Shown: positions 43,500 to 51,825 of the stretch, piece after piece
Layout of the letters: each line of letters opens with the position of its first letter
How positions within the stretch are numbered: position 1 is the first letter of the stretch
Assembly: GCA_963784175.1 (NCBI GenBank)
Contig: CAWAQJ010000018.1
Coordinates: 186,001 to 250,000, forward strand
Origin: JAIBJN01 sp963784175
GTDB taxonomy: Bacteria > Actinomycetota > Thermoleophilia > Gaiellales > Gaiellaceae
Reading direction: 5' to 3'
DNA length: 64,000 nucleotides
Translations under genes and position numbers: made by a program
Notes under the pieces: model-generated
Told to the model about the DNA's origin: nothing
Seen by the model: only the letters and a program-made list of their open reading frames with translations
Databases searched by the model: none

Positions 43500-43505
43500 T
43501 ACAAT
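43500..43505 (+). promoter_or_regulatory. -10 box for tRNA-Gln
   Basis: TACAAT lies 11 bases before the tRNA 5' end, in the 43-base gap after the HD gene. Confidence 0.45.
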
Positions 43506-43516
43506 GCCCGGGCCGT

Positions 43517-43587
43517 TGCGGGGTCGTCTAACGGTAGGACGCCCGGCTCTGGACCGGGTAGTCAAGGTTCGAATCCTTGCCCCGCAG
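43517..43587 (+). tRNA. tRNA-Gln(CTG)
   Basis: The cloverleaf is complete: acceptor TGCGGGG/CCCCGCA, anticodon stem CCCGG/CCGGG with loop CTCTGGA (anticodon CTG, codon CAG), T arm CAAGG-TTCGAAT-CCTTG, and discriminator G as usual for tRNA-Gln. CCA is not encoded. Confidence 0.95.
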
Positions 43588-43594
43588 CCTTGTA

Positions 43595-43619
43595 AAAGCC
43601 CCGCTCAGGCGGGGTTTTT
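43595..43619 (+). terminator. intrinsic terminator after tRNA-Gln
   Basis: AAAAGCCCCGC-TCAG-GCGGGG then TTTTT. An almost identical terminator follows tRNA-Glu at 46021. Confidence 0.9.
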
Positions 43620-44074
43620 CACGTACTGGGAGCGAGGCCCCGGCTGCGCTCATACACGGCGATGAAGTCGTCCACCGAGGTCCGGGCGAGCGCCTCGCCG
43701 ACGACGTCGAGGGCGAGGTCGTCGAGTTGGCGGAAGCGCACGCAGCTCTTCCCCATGTCCAGCCTCTTGCCGGTCTCCGCCCAGCGCTCGCGGAACCATG
43801 AGCTCTCCCCGTCGTCGCCGTAGATCCCCATCAGGTAGAGGGACAGATGACGCTTCTGGCTCGCCAGCGCGGCGACACCGAGGGGCTGGCCGTTGTACGT
43901 GACCGGATAGCGCTCGAGCGGGACGTAGTAGCCGATCATCCCGTACTGCATCCCCTCCTCGAAGCCGGCCGGAAGGTGCTCGAGGATGACTGCGCGGACC
44001 GCCTCGACGATCCCGCGCCTGTCCTCCGGCAGCTCGGCCAGATACGCCCGGACGCTGGCGGCATCGCTCTGCAT
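43619..44074 (-). CDS. DUF1801 family protein
   Basis: The 151-residue protein has VRAVILEHLPAGFEEGMQYGMIGYYVP and HLSLYLMGIYGDD, then GKSCVRFRQLDDL, the pattern of the YdhG/DUF1801 fold. No activity is assigned to the family. Its TGA overlaps the T-run of the tRNA-Gln terminator from the opposite strand. A TAGGCT box (44084-44089) lies nine bases before the ATG. Confidence 0.85.
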   Translation of the reverse strand: MQSDAASVRAYLAELPEDRRGIVEAVRAVILEHLPAGFEEGMQYGMIGYYVPLERYPVTYNGQPLGVAALASQKRHLSLYLMGIYGDDGESSWFRERWAETGKRLDMGKSCVRFRQLDDLALDVVGEALARTSVDDFIAVYERSRGLAPST

Positions 44075-44083
44075 CGCGGCGCG

Positions 44084-44089
44084 AGCCTA
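44084..44089 (-). promoter_or_regulatory. -10 box for leaderless DUF1801 gene
   Basis: TAGGCT ends nine bases before ATG 44074. Confidence 0.45.
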
Positions 44090-44159
44090 GCCGACGGTGC
44101 GGCGGCTCACGGAAGGTGTGACAATCGGCCTCCACAGAGCCGACAGAAGGGAGACACAG

Positions 44160-44546
44160 ATGGGCACCCAGCTCCGGGGATGGCGCTCGTTCGCGGGCAT
44201 CATCTTCTACGTCGTCGGGGCGTTCAACATCATTGGAGGCCTCGCCGCCGTCTTCAAGGACGAGTTCTTCATCGCCAACGACGACCAGCTCCTCGTCGTC
44301 GACTACACCGCCTGGGGCTGGTTCCTCTTCATCCTCGGCGTCATCCAGCTGATCGTCGGCGCCGGCATCCTCAAGAACCGCAGCTGGGCGCGTGGAGTCG
44401 GCGTCGTGCTCGCGATGCTGAGCGCGGTCATGCACATCGCCTTCCTCGTCGCGTTCCCGATCTTCGGTCTCCTCACGATTTCGCTCTCGATCGCGGTGGT
44501 GTACGGGCTGGTCGTGCCGTCCGACCCGGACGAAGCCCGCGTGTAG
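44160..44546 (+). CDS. four-helix membrane protein (DUF7144-like)
   Basis: The 128-residue protein has four predicted helices at about 10-32, 51-70, 77-97 and 99-119, and no catalytic motifs. It resembles small actinobacterial membrane proteins of the DUF7144 type (GWRSFAGIIFYVVGAFNIIGG). AGGGAG about eight bases before the ATG is a clear ribosome site. The ZIP-like gene starts 12 bases later. Confidence 0.75.
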   Translation: MGTQLRGWRSFAGIIFYVVGAFNIIGGLAAVFKDEFFIANDDQLLVVDYTAWGWFLFILGVIQLIVGAGILKNRSWARGVGVVLAMLSAVMHIAFLVAFPIFGLLTISLSIAVVYGLVVPSDPDEARV

Positions 44547-44557
44547 CGAGCCGACGG

Positions 44558-45291
44558 ATGGGCGGCGGCCTTCGGCTGGGGCCTGCTCGCAGCCTCGTCG
44601 CTGCTGATCGGCGGTCTGCTCGTCCTGCGCGTGAACGTGGGCGACCGCCTGCTCGGGCTGATCATGGCCTTCGGCGCCGGCGTGCTGATCAGCGCGGTCG
44701 CCTACGAGCTCGTCGAGGAGGCGTTCTCGACGAGCAAGGGCGCGGGTGGCATCGCCCTGGGTCTTCCGGCCGGCGCGCTCGTCTTCTTCCTCGGCGACGA
44801 GGTCATCGACCGCATGGGCGGGTCGGAGCGCAAGAGCATGACCGGAAAACAGGAGTCCGGGGTGGCGCTCGCGATCGTCCTCGGCATCATCCTGGACGGC
44901 ATCCCGGAGTCGGCGGTCATCGGGCTCACGCTGCTCCAGGGCGGGAGCGTCGGTGTCGCGATGCTCGTCGCGGTCTTCCTCTCCAACTTGCCGGAGGCGA
45001 TCGCGGCGACAACCGGGCTCCGCGTGGCAGGCTGGTCCGACGCGGAACGTCCTCGGCCTGTGGGTCGTCGTCATGCTCGTCTCCGCCCTGGCGTCCCTCG
45101 CCGGCTATGGGCTCTTCGGCGACGCCTCGCCGAGCACGATCGCGTTCGTGCTCTCGTTCGCGGCCGGCGCCATCCTGACGATGCTGGCCGACACGATGAT
45201 GCCCGAGGCCTTCGCGCGCGGCGGGAAGATGGTCGGCCTGGCGACGACGCTCGGCTTCGGGCTCGCGTTCGCGATCTCCGCGCTCGAATAG
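44558..45291 (+). CDS. ZIP-family metal transporter (two frame breaks)
   Basis: The pieces of a ZIP-like protein are AAAFGWGLLAASSLLIGG, LGLIMAFGAGVLISAVAYEL, LGIILDGIPESAVIGLTLL, VFLSNLPEAIAATTGLRVAG and TMMPEAFARGGKMVGLATT. The HxxPE-type motif reads DGIPE. They fall in different frames. One extra base just after ATG 44558 (ATGGGCGG) and one at about 45037-45040 (GGTCCGACGCGG) would restore a 243-residue protein. Two errors in one gene could also mean a decaying gene. The substrate metal is unknown. Confidence 0.8.
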
Positions 45292-45941
45292 GCCCGGACC
45301 AAAGATGACCCGCGCCGGAGCACGATTGCGGCCCTCGATGTCGGCCGCGTCTAAGGTGGCGCTCCCCGCGGGTCGAGGGCAGTGTCCCGCTCGCGTTGCG
45401 CCGCGTCAACCCAACCGCACGCTTCCCCCTTCCTGGGCACGCCGCGGCGCTCGAGCCGGGCGATCCTGTGAGTGTCGGGGTCAGCCAGGCGGCCCCGTCA
45501 GGGAGGGTCGCGTCGGGCCGTAGCTCGCGACCGTTCCGCGGGGGCGGGGCCCCCAGCGGCGTCGCCCCCACCGTTACTCCGAACTTTGGGCTAGGTAAAC
45601 CCTCGACCCTGGCGCGTTGTCGCGCCCCTGCGCCGTGTGAGATAAGCGTCCCGTTCCCGAGCACCCTTCGGGATTCGCCGCGTGAGGGGAGCACGGCGGA
45701 AGGACTCGGGCACGATAGGGAGGCTCGGCGTTCGGGCCGCAGGACGCCGGGCCTCCTTCTGCCCAGTTTCTGGAAACGTGCGCGACACCCTTGAATTCAC
45801 ATGCACGAATCCGCACAATCCTCCCTGCGCACGAAGGCTTTGGGTCATCTGTCCGAAGCGAGCGCAGCGGAGAGGTCGGCGGCCCGGCCTCTCTCGCTAC
45901 GAGGTGGACGTTTCGAGCGATCGGCTACTCTGTCCCCCGAC
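45292..45941. other. 650-bp stretch without a recognisable gene
   Basis: Open frames exist on both strands but none has a known family, a convincing start or codon order like its neighbours. A GC hairpin GGGGGCGGGGCCCCC lies near 45540. A locally AT-richer patch occurs near 45790-45820. It ends at tRNA-Glu. It may be a decayed gene or an older insertion at the same tRNA. Confidence 0.5.
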
Positions 45942-46014
45942 GGCGCATTCGTCTAGTGGCCTAGGACGCCGCCCTCTCACGGCGGTAGCACGGGTTCGAA
46001 TCCCGTATGCGCCT
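45942..46014 (+). tRNA. tRNA-Glu(CTC), insertion target
   Basis: Acceptor GGCGCAT/ATGCGCC, anticodon stem CCGCC/GGCGG with loop CTCTCAC (anticodon CTC, codon GAG), T arm ACGGG-TTCGAAT-CCCGT. CCA is not encoded. Its last 50 bases are repeated exactly at 48049-48098, marking an integration site. Confidence 0.95.
45965..46014 (+). repeat. attL-like direct repeat (3' part of tRNA-Glu)
   Basis: This is the 50-bp segment from the D-arm side to the tRNA end. It is identical to 48049-48098 and keeps the tRNA functional on the left. Confidence 0.85.
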
Positions 46015-46020
46015 TTTATG

Positions 46021-46047
46021 AAAAGCCCCGCTCAGGCGGGGTTTTCT
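46021..46047 (+). terminator. intrinsic terminator after tRNA-Glu
   Basis: AAAAGCCCCGC-TCAG-GCGGGG then TTTTCTTT. It lies inside the left end of the element. Confidence 0.85.
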
Positions 46048-46105
46048 TTATCTACAGCTGATCGCTCCACAACTCACGGAGGACCACAGAGACGCTCCGA
46101 GGCGC

Positions 46106-46127
46106 ACGATTGGCACACGATTGGCAC
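46106..46127 (+). repeat. tandem 11-bp repeat near the left element end
   Basis: ACGATTGGCAC occurs twice in tandem with no gap. Related tandem copies in the same orientation occur at 47983-48004. Confidence 0.7.
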
Positions 46128-46354
46128 ACGGCCTCAGGTGTGGCGAGACGCTCGTCCAACTGCGCAAGTCCGCGCCCGGCGTCTCGGTAGTCGAGCGCGC
46201 CTTCTTCAGAACCGACGTCCTGGCCCACGCCCTGACCCAGCTCAGGCTACGACCCGGCCGGCCGGGTGCCTAGATGGCCGATGTAGTCCCATCTCGTCAT
46301 GCCGAAGAGCCCTAAGGCTTGGCTCGTCGAAGGCGCAAAACGGGCTGGAACGTC

Positions 46355-46385
46355 AGAGGGGAGCGGCCCTGGGCCGCTCCCCTCT
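46355..46385 (-). terminator. perfect 15-bp inverted repeat downstream of the secreted protein gene
   Basis: AGAGGGGAGCGGCCC and its exact inverse are separated by a single base. It is 26 bases past the stop of the minus-strand gene. There is no T-run, so termination is inferred from the very stable stem. Confidence 0.7.
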
Positions 46386-46411
46386 CGAGCGTGGATGGGT
46401 TGAAGCGTCTA

Positions 46412-47769
46412 CTAGCTGAGGCGGAACAGGGCCGTGTGGTCGACCCCGTCGCCGAGATCGACGCTCAGCGTCTTGCATGACCCCGCATAGCTCTTCGGCA
46501 CCTTCCACTCGAACTGGTATTCGCCGTTGCCTCGATTCTGCAGGGTCCCCGACTCGCTCGGCAGGTCGGGAGTCACCCCGGCGTTGCAGTCGAGCGAGGT
46601 CGCCGTGACCTCGACCGAGGTGAGGTCGGTGACCGGACCGTTTGCATTGCTCACGCTGAACCTGAGCGGGACCGGCTTTCCTGTCCCCGCCTTCCTGTCG
46701 TTCAGCGCCGGCGGATTGGCGATCGGGTTGGAGAAGCCGGTGAAGGCGTACACGACCTCGTAGCTCGCCTGCGCCGTGGTCACGTTGCCCGCCCTGTCGG
46801 TCGCCGTGCAGGTGACCGCATGCGTGCCCAGCGTCGACGTGTCGACCGGGCCGCAGCCCGTGTTCGCCGTGTCGATCAGGGAGAGCGCATCCGTCGCGTT
46901 CGCGGCCGCAGTCGCGACCGAACCTTGCACGAGCACGTTCGTCGGGCTGATGGTGGGGGCGAGCGCCGGCGGAGTGCTGTCGTACCTCCAGGACACGCTG
47001 CTGAACCCCAGCAGCCCGGCCTGGTTGCGGCAGCCGGCCTGCGAGCCGCTCGAGTTGGTGTTGGTGCTAACCGTCATCGGTGACGGGGTCGCAAACGGGG
47101 GGTTGCCAAAACCACAGTTCTGGATCCCCGAGTGAACGTCTTGGCCCGTCACTGTGAACGTTACGGGGCTCTTGTACCAGCCGAACGCGTTCGGGGAACT
47201 CGACCTATTGACGACCACGTTTTGCGGCGCCGACGTGTCGATCCTGAACGTCCTGAAGTCAAACTCCGTGCCCCAGGGCAGCCACTCAGTGATGTCATCG
47301 CACCACCTACCAAAGGGTCCCAAGTCGTGGCAGTCGTCGAAGAACATCCGCTCGTAACTTGCGGTGCACGCTCCTGACACGCCCGCAAACGTCGTGTCGC
47401 CGCCGAACGCGACCCCAATCTGCACGGGGATAAAGGGGTTGCCTGGAATAAACGGGAACGACGACTCATCCCAAGGCGTCCACGAAAAGGTCGGCGAACC
47501 CTCGCACTCGAGTGCGCTGAGCCGCTCGTGATAGTAGCCATTGATGTTGAAGCTGCCCAGCCCGTCGACATCAAATGCGAACGAGCCCGAGACGTTCTGT
47601 GTGTACCACCCGTTCGAACCGTTCGGAGAAGGAAAGAAGGAGAACGCAACACCCTTCGCACTCGCATTACCGGCGCCCAGAAACCGGCGACGGCAACCAC
47701 CGCCACGACCACCGCCATCCGGCGACCGAGCCGTCCGGTTAGAGCGCGTGGGAAGCTAGTCCGAGGCAT
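46412..47769 (-). CDS. secreted Ig-like/HYR-type protein in the element (frame interrupted)
   Basis: ATG 47769 begins a signal peptide (RRMAVVVAVVAVAGF). The frame then breaks at about 47678-47684; one missing base would join it to GNASAKGVAFSFFPSPNGSN. The mature part has aromatic and Cys-rich stretches and Ig-like segments, including DTSAPQNVVVNRSS and THAVTCTATDRAGNVTTAQA. It ends with a domain from about SNPIANPPALNDRKAG to VDHTALFRLS. The restored length is 452 residues. Base use is less GC-rich than that of its neighbours, in line with transfer. Confidence 0.75.
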
Positions 47770-48048
47770 GCGCCCCCGACCCCTTCGGGAATCAAAAAAA
47801 GTCAACTGGTAGTCCTCACTCCCCCCATGGGAACGTCCATTTGGCGTCCGTCTCGCTTAGGCGAGGGCGAGGAGGTCACCGACGATACAGTCGAGGCAGG
47901 GAAAGGCAATAGGCCGTGTGGCCCATTGACAAAGGGCTGGCCATGGCCTATCAGCCTCAGCCGGGACGGGGCCGCACTCGGCCTGATTGGCGCACGATTG
48001 GCACGCGCGGAAGCCCGGATAGCTCCGATGCCGCAATTCATGCGGCGC
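47770..48048. other. non-coding right part of the element
   Basis: About 280 bp between the secreted-protein start and the right tRNA repeat. It holds the tandem repeat at 47983-48004 and an imperfect hairpin near 47846-47865 (CGTCTCGCTTAGGCGAGGGCG). No gene is supported. Confidence 0.5.
47983..48004 (+). repeat. tandem 11-bp repeat near the right element end
   Basis: CTGATTGGCGC followed directly by ACGATTGGCAC, the same unit and orientation as at 46106-46127. It lies 44 bases from the right tRNA repeat. Confidence 0.7.
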
Positions 48049-48098
48049 GACGCCGCCCTCTCACGGCGGTAGCACGGGTTCGAATCCCGTATGCGCCT
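48049..48098 (+). repeat. attR-like direct repeat (tRNA-Glu 3' fragment)
   Basis: An exact 50-bp copy of 45965-46014. The 5' half of a tRNA is missing, so it is not a second gene. Confidence 0.85.
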
Positions 48099-48270
48099 CT
48101 AGCCCCTTCGCTCTCACGCGAGATCCGCCTGGTAGAGCGAATCACCTGTACGGGACGACACGAATGCGCGCCGCGTGTACGCCGCTCGACCCTTTCCGTT
48201 CTCGTTTGAAATCGGTGGGCGACACCCGCGAAAATCACCGTCGCCGTCCCGTCAACGAAAGGGGTCTTTC

Positions 48271-48966
48271 GTGAGCTCAGACCAGAAGGCTGCGCGCGTT
48301 TTCGGTGTGCTGTTCCTCATCACGTTCGTGACGTCGATCTCGGCGCTGGCTCTGTTCCAGTCAGTTCTTGACGATCCGGCCGCGTACATCGCCGGGGGCG
48401 GGAAGGACAACCAGCTCTACCTGGGAGCCTTCCTGGAGCTTCTTCTCATCCTCGCGAACGTCGGAACCGCGGTTGTCCTCTATCCGATCGTGAGGAGACA
48501 GAACGAGTTCCTCGCCATCGGCTACGTCGCCGCTCGAATCATCGAATGCGTCTTCCTTGCCGCCGGGATCATCTTCGTGCTCGGGGTCGTGAGCCTGCGC
48601 CAGGACTCCCCGGATGCGGCCGACCTCGCCGTCTCGCTCGCGCAGCTCAAGGACTGGACGTTCCTGTTCGGCCCCGGACTCATCGTCCCCTTTGGGAACG
48701 GGCTGATCCTCGGCTACCTGATGTACAAGTCCGGTCTCGTCCCGCGGTGGATGCCCTGGCTCGGAATGATCGGAGGGCCGCTCCTCCTGATCGGGAACGT
48801 AGGCGTGCTCTTCGACGTGTGGGACCCAACCGGCCCGGCGGGACTCCTGGTCGCCCCCGAGTTCCTGTGGGAGCTGTTCCTCGGGATCTACGCAGCCGTG
48901 TGGGGATTCAAGGCGTCGTCGCCGATCCTCAGGGACGATCGGCGCACCGTCACGCAAACGGCCTGA
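48271..48966 (+). CDS. DUF4386 family membrane protein
   Basis: The 231-residue protein has about six membrane helices, begins VFGVLFLITFVTSISALALF, and contains YPIVRRQNEFLAIGYVAARI and the MPWLGMIGGPLLLIGN block typical of DUF4386. No enzymatic role is known. It starts with GTG after a GGGG-containing leader. It is the first gene beyond the element. Confidence 0.82.
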   Translation: MSSDQKAARVFGVLFLITFVTSISALALFQSVLDDPAAYIAGGGKDNQLYLGAFLELLLILANVGTAVVLYPIVRRQNEFLAIGYVAARIIECVFLAAGIIFVLGVVSLRQDSPDAADLAVSLAQLKDWTFLFGPGLIVPFGNGLILGYLMYKSGLVPRWMPWLGMIGGPLLLIGNVGVLFDVWDPTGPAGLLVAPEFLWELFLGIYAAVWGFKASSPILRDDRRTVTQTA

Positions 48967-49244
48967 CTCGCGTCTCCGCCGGGATACCGCCACTTGTTCA
49001 TGCTCGATGAGTCGAAGTCTCCCTGACGGAAACTTCCATCACCGGCTGGCCCGGCTCGGGCGTGCCCGCAGCGTGCCCCCTCCATGGTCCCTCGACCGGC
49101 GCAACCCGCGACCTGGCCGCGCCCCGGCGTGGTGAGGCTCGCGACTCGGCTGGGATCCCCCGAATGAGGCACTTGAGTGCGCATTGCAGCCGATACCAAC
49201 CTTGAGCCACTGCACGCTTACGCATCGAAAGGAAGGTTTCGCAC
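48967..49244. other. 278-bp upstream region of the pilin gene
   Basis: No gene is seen. A GAAAGGAAGG ribosome site lies about 12 bases before the pilin ATG. A TTGAGT element at 49172-49177 could be part of a promoter. No riboswitch is recognised. Confidence 0.4.
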
Positions 49245-49637
49245 ATGATTCAGAGGCTCAGGAATCGGATCACCGCCTCCGAGCGCGAGGGTGGTTTCAC
49301 CCTGATCGAGCTCCTGGTCGTGATCATCATCATCGGGATCCTGCTCGCCATCGCCATCCCGTCGTATCTGAGCTTCCGCGCCCGCGCGGAGCGCTCGGCC
49401 GCACAGGCGAACGTGCGGTCCACACTCCCGGGCGTCGAGGCCTACTACGCCGACCACACGGCCACCGGCTATTCCGGGCTCACGCTCGCGAAGCTCCAGG
49501 CGTCCTACGACGCCGGCATCAAGAACGTCACGGTCGTTCGGGCGACGCCCGCCTCGTTCTGCGTCCAGAGCGTCGTCGGCCAGGCCACGTACAAGAAGTC
49601 CGGCCCGGCCGCGGACATCACGTCCGGCGCCTGCTAA
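49245..49637 (+). CDS. type IV pilin-like protein
   Basis: The 130-residue prepilin has a 17-residue basic leader ending EGG, then FTLIELLVVIIIIGILLAIA with Glu at +5, the prepilin peptidase signature. The C-terminal domain is small and has a terminal Cys pair (SFCVQS, TSGAC) that could form the usual D-loop disulphide. No other pilus genes are in the window. A terminator follows directly. Confidence 0.92.
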   Translation: MIQRLRNRITASEREGGFTLIELLVVIIIIGILLAIAIPSYLSFRARAERSAAQANVRSTLPGVEAYYADHTATGYSGLTLAKLQASYDAGIKNVTVVRATPASFCVQSVVGQATYKKSGPAADITSGAC

Positions 49638-49658
49638 GCAGACGTTGGGACAAGCACG

Positions 49659-49684
49659 AAAGGGCGCGTAAGACGCGCCCTTTT
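49659..49684 (+). terminator. intrinsic terminator of the pilin gene
   Basis: AAAGGGCGCGT-AAG-ACGCGCCC then TTTT, 22 bases after the pilin stop. Confidence 0.9.
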
Positions 49685-49764
49685 GCTTTTTTCGACCCAA
49701 GGGTCGTGAACGGGGGAGGCAAATCGTAGGATGGCTCACCAGCCACCGAGCGAGGGAGAAGGCC

Positions 49765-50064
49765 ATGATCATTCGCGTCTTCAGGCCGACGATCCAACCC
49801 GGTATGGAGAATGAGTTTGAGTCGTTCCTACAGGAGACGGCCGTGCCGCTTGTATCGCAGCAATCAGGGATCGTCGCTCAGCATGTGGGCAGGCCGCTTG
49901 ACCCATCCTCTACCGAGTACCTGTACATAACGGTCTGGGAGGACGTCGAGTCGATCCGCGCCTTCGCCGGCGAACGCTGGCAGGAGGCCGTGATCGATCC
50001 GGACGAGGAACACCTCCTCAAGAGCACCTGGATCCAGCACTACGAGACACTCGACGACTCGTGA
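49765..50064 (+). CDS. ABM-domain (antibiotic biosynthesis monooxygenase-like) protein
   Basis: The 99-residue dimeric ferredoxin-like fold has RVFRPTIQPGMENEFESFLQE and TEYLYITVWEDVESIRAFAGE, as in ABM and heme-degrading monooxygenase families. The substrate is not predictable. GAGGGAGAAGG before the ATG is a good ribosome site. Its GC content looks lower than that of its neighbours. Confidence 0.8.
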   Translation: MIIRVFRPTIQPGMENEFESFLQETAVPLVSQQSGIVAQHVGRPLDPSSTEYLYITVWEDVESIRAFAGERWQEAVIDPDEEHLLKSTWIQHYETLDDS

Positions 50065-50073
50065 TCGTGGGGC

Positions 50074-50691
50074 TTAGGCGCCGCTTCTGATGTCCTTCAG
50101 GCGTTCCGGGAGAAACGAGATCTCCTCGAACGTCGCCGTGCAGCCGTCGCCCGTCGGCGACTGGGCCAGGAAGCCGACGGCCGGGTTGGCCGCTTTTGCG
50201 AACGCGAAATGGCGAATCAGCTCCCAGGCGCACCCGTCGAACGAGGCGTGGAAGGCGAACGCGGGCGCCCGCCTCGCGATTCGGAGCCAGACCTGGCGAC
50301 CGTCGACGGCGAAGGAGTTGCAGTCGTCGGAGACCTCGCGCGTCACGACCGAGACGACCATCGGCGTCCCCTCCGGCGACCGCTCGAAGCAGAGCTTGGC
50401 CCAGAGGCGGTCGCCCGCGTGCAGGGCGAGGACGCCCGCGTCGTAGGTCGCCGCAAAGTCGACCGCAACGAGCGCGGCGAGCACGTAGTCGCCAGTGGTG
50501 TCTCCCACGAGGGCCGGCGCATTCGTCACAGGAGGCCCGGAGCCGTCGGGCGGAACGAACCAGTCGGTTCGCGGTCCGGCGCTCAGCGTCAGCGATCTCT
50601 CTCCGGCGGCACAGCGTACGGCCGGCTCGCCGAGCCGCCGCAGCTTCAGCGGGAGCCCGGGCACGACCAACGCCTCGTCCATGGCGCTCAT
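50074..50691 (-). CDS. DUF1349 (concanavalin-like) protein
   Basis: The 205-residue beta-sandwich protein has TDWFVPPDG, AGVLALHAGDRLWAKLCFE and VSVVTREVSDDCNSF, then FAFHASFDGCAWELIRHFAF and VGFLAQSPTGDGC, the DUF1349 pattern. The family resembles carbohydrate-binding lectin folds. There is no signal peptide, so it is cytoplasmic. The start is ATG 50691 or the second Met, three codons on. Confidence 0.82.
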   Translation of the reverse strand: MSAMDEALVVPGLPLKLRRLGEPAVRCAAGERSLTLSAGPRTDWFVPPDGSGPPVTNAPALVGDTTGDYVLAALVAVDFAATYDAGVLALHAGDRLWAKLCFERSPEGTPMVVSVVTREVSDDCNSFAVDGRQVWLRIARRAPAFAFHASFDGCAWELIRHFAFAKAANPAVGFLAQSPTGDGCTATFEEISFLPERLKDIRSGA

Positions 50692-50737
50692 GTCGTGCCG
50701 ATCCGGGTCTCGCGCTCCACGGCCCCGACGTCCTGGC

Positions 50738-51052
50738 TCAGCCGAGCTTCACCGCCGTGCCGCTGGCCGCGACCATCAGCATGGAGCCGCCGACGCTCTC
50801 GTAGTCGATGTCGATCGAGAGGATCGCGTCGGCGCCGAGCTCCTCCCCCTTCCCGCCGAGCTCGGTGATCACCTCGCTGACGGCCGTGGCGATCTCCTTC
50901 TCGTACGACTTCGAGCGGCCGCCGACGATGTTGCGGAAGCCCGCCGTGATGTCCTTGCCGATGTGCGTCCCCATGATCGCCTGCGCGGAGACGACTCCCA
51001 GGTACCTCTGGATCGGACGACCCTCGATGCTCGGGCCCGTGGACACGATCAT
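50738..51052 (-). CDS. YbjQ family protein
   Basis: The 104-residue protein of the YbjQ (UPF0145) family has PIQRYLGVVSAQAIMGTH, AVSEVITELGGKGEELGADAI and the C-terminal MLMVAASGTAVKL. Members form pentamers; the function is unclear. AAGGAG nine bases before the ATG is a strong ribosome site. Confidence 0.9.
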   Translation of the reverse strand: MIVSTGPSIEGRPIQRYLGVVSAQAIMGTHIGKDITAGFRNIVGGRSKSYEKEIATAVSEVITELGGKGEELGADAILSIDIDYESVGGSMLMVAASGTAVKLG

Positions 51053-51081
51053 GCGCTGCTCCTTTCAGGCGTAGGGCGGCG

Positions 51082-51825
51082 TCAGTCTGACGGATCGCAG
51101 TCCGCGGCGACCTGCTCGAGCTCTTCCGCTGCCTGCTCGAGGCCGTCGGCGATGTCCTCGGAGTCGTAGAGACGCCGGAGGACGTCTGCAACGGCCCCTA
51201 GACAGGACTCCGCCAGGTCGGCCCGGAGCGCTTCGGCGTCCGCCCTGGCGGCCTCGGCCTCGGCGCGGGCGGCTTCGGCCTCGGCGCGGGCAGCCTGTTC
51301 TGCGGCCTGGGCGGCGGCGGAGCCGCCGGCGTCCTCGGCGTCCGCGAGGGCGGCCTCGGCGTCCCTGAGCGCGCGCTCGGCGTCCGCGAGCGCGGACTCG
51401 GCGCCTGTGAGGTTCCCTGCCAGGCGTTCGAGCTCGGCCTCCCTCTCGGCGAGCTGCTGGCTCGTGGCGCCGAGCTCGCCGGAGATTCCCTCGTACTGCT
51501 CACGGGCTGCATCGAGCGCTTCCTGCGCCGCCGCGGCGGCGCCCTGCCCCGACGACTCCGCGTCCTCGAGCTCCTGCTCCAGGTCGGCCACCTGCTGCTC
51601 GAGCGCGGCGCGCTCCTGCTCGAGCTCCTCGACCTGGGCCGCCGAAGCCGAGCCGGCATCGTCCTTGTCCTGCTGGAGGACGATGACCAGGATCGTCAGC
51701 GCGATCACGGCAGCGCCCAGCGCGAAGGTGAGAACGACCCAGCCGGTGGGGTGCTGCGCGGCCCAGGCGCTCGGCCGGCGGACGATCCAGACGGTGCGGC
51801 GCTCCGGCGGGGGCGGTGGCACCAC
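51082..51825 (-). CDS. single-pass membrane coiled-coil protein
   Basis: The 247-residue protein has a short Pro/Arg-rich cytoplasmic start (PPPPPERRTVWIVRR), one helix at about 30-50 (GWVVLTFALGAAVIALTILV), and then a long extracytoplasmic coiled coil rich in Ala, Glu and Arg, with repeated AEAEAARAEAEAARADAEA. The tail has two Cys. GTG 51825 overlaps the META gene stop (TAGTG). It is probably an envelope spacer or scaffold. Confidence 0.75.
   Translation of the reverse strand: MVPPPPPERRTVWIVRRPSAWAAQHPTGWVVLTFALGAAVIALTILVIVLQQDKDDAGSASAAQVEELEQERAALEQQVADLEQELEDAESSGQGAAAAAQEALDAAREQYEGISGELGATSQQLAEREAELERLAGNLTGAESALADAERALRDAEAALADAEDAGGSAAAQAAEQAARAEAEAARAEAEAARADAEALRADLAESCLGAVADVLRRLYDSEDIADGLEQAAEELEQVAADCDPSD

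Larger units (their letters stand above)
46015..48098. mobile_element. 2,084-bp tRNA-Glu integrated element, no intact integrase
   Basis: The element is bounded by a perfect 50-bp direct repeat of the tRNA-Glu 3' end. It carries one secreted-protein gene (46412-47769, minus strand), a strong terminator hairpin, and paired 11-bp repeats near both ends. No recombinase gene of useful length is present. The peptide DW-TIGTR encoded across both repeat sites hints at remnants of an integrase tail. Mobilisation would need help in trans, or the element is a deletion relic. Confidence 0.75.

Noticed and set aside
45585..45602. GGCTAGGTAAACCC, as found in actinobacterial RNase P RNA
   Set aside because: The flanking conserved RNase P segments (GAGGAAAGTCC, ACAGAAA, GAGCAAGG-type) are absent on either strand, so the match is probably chance.
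48040..48098. Second tRNA-Glu
   Set aside because: Only the 3' 50 bases are present. The 5' acceptor strand and D arm are missing, so it is an att-type fragment.
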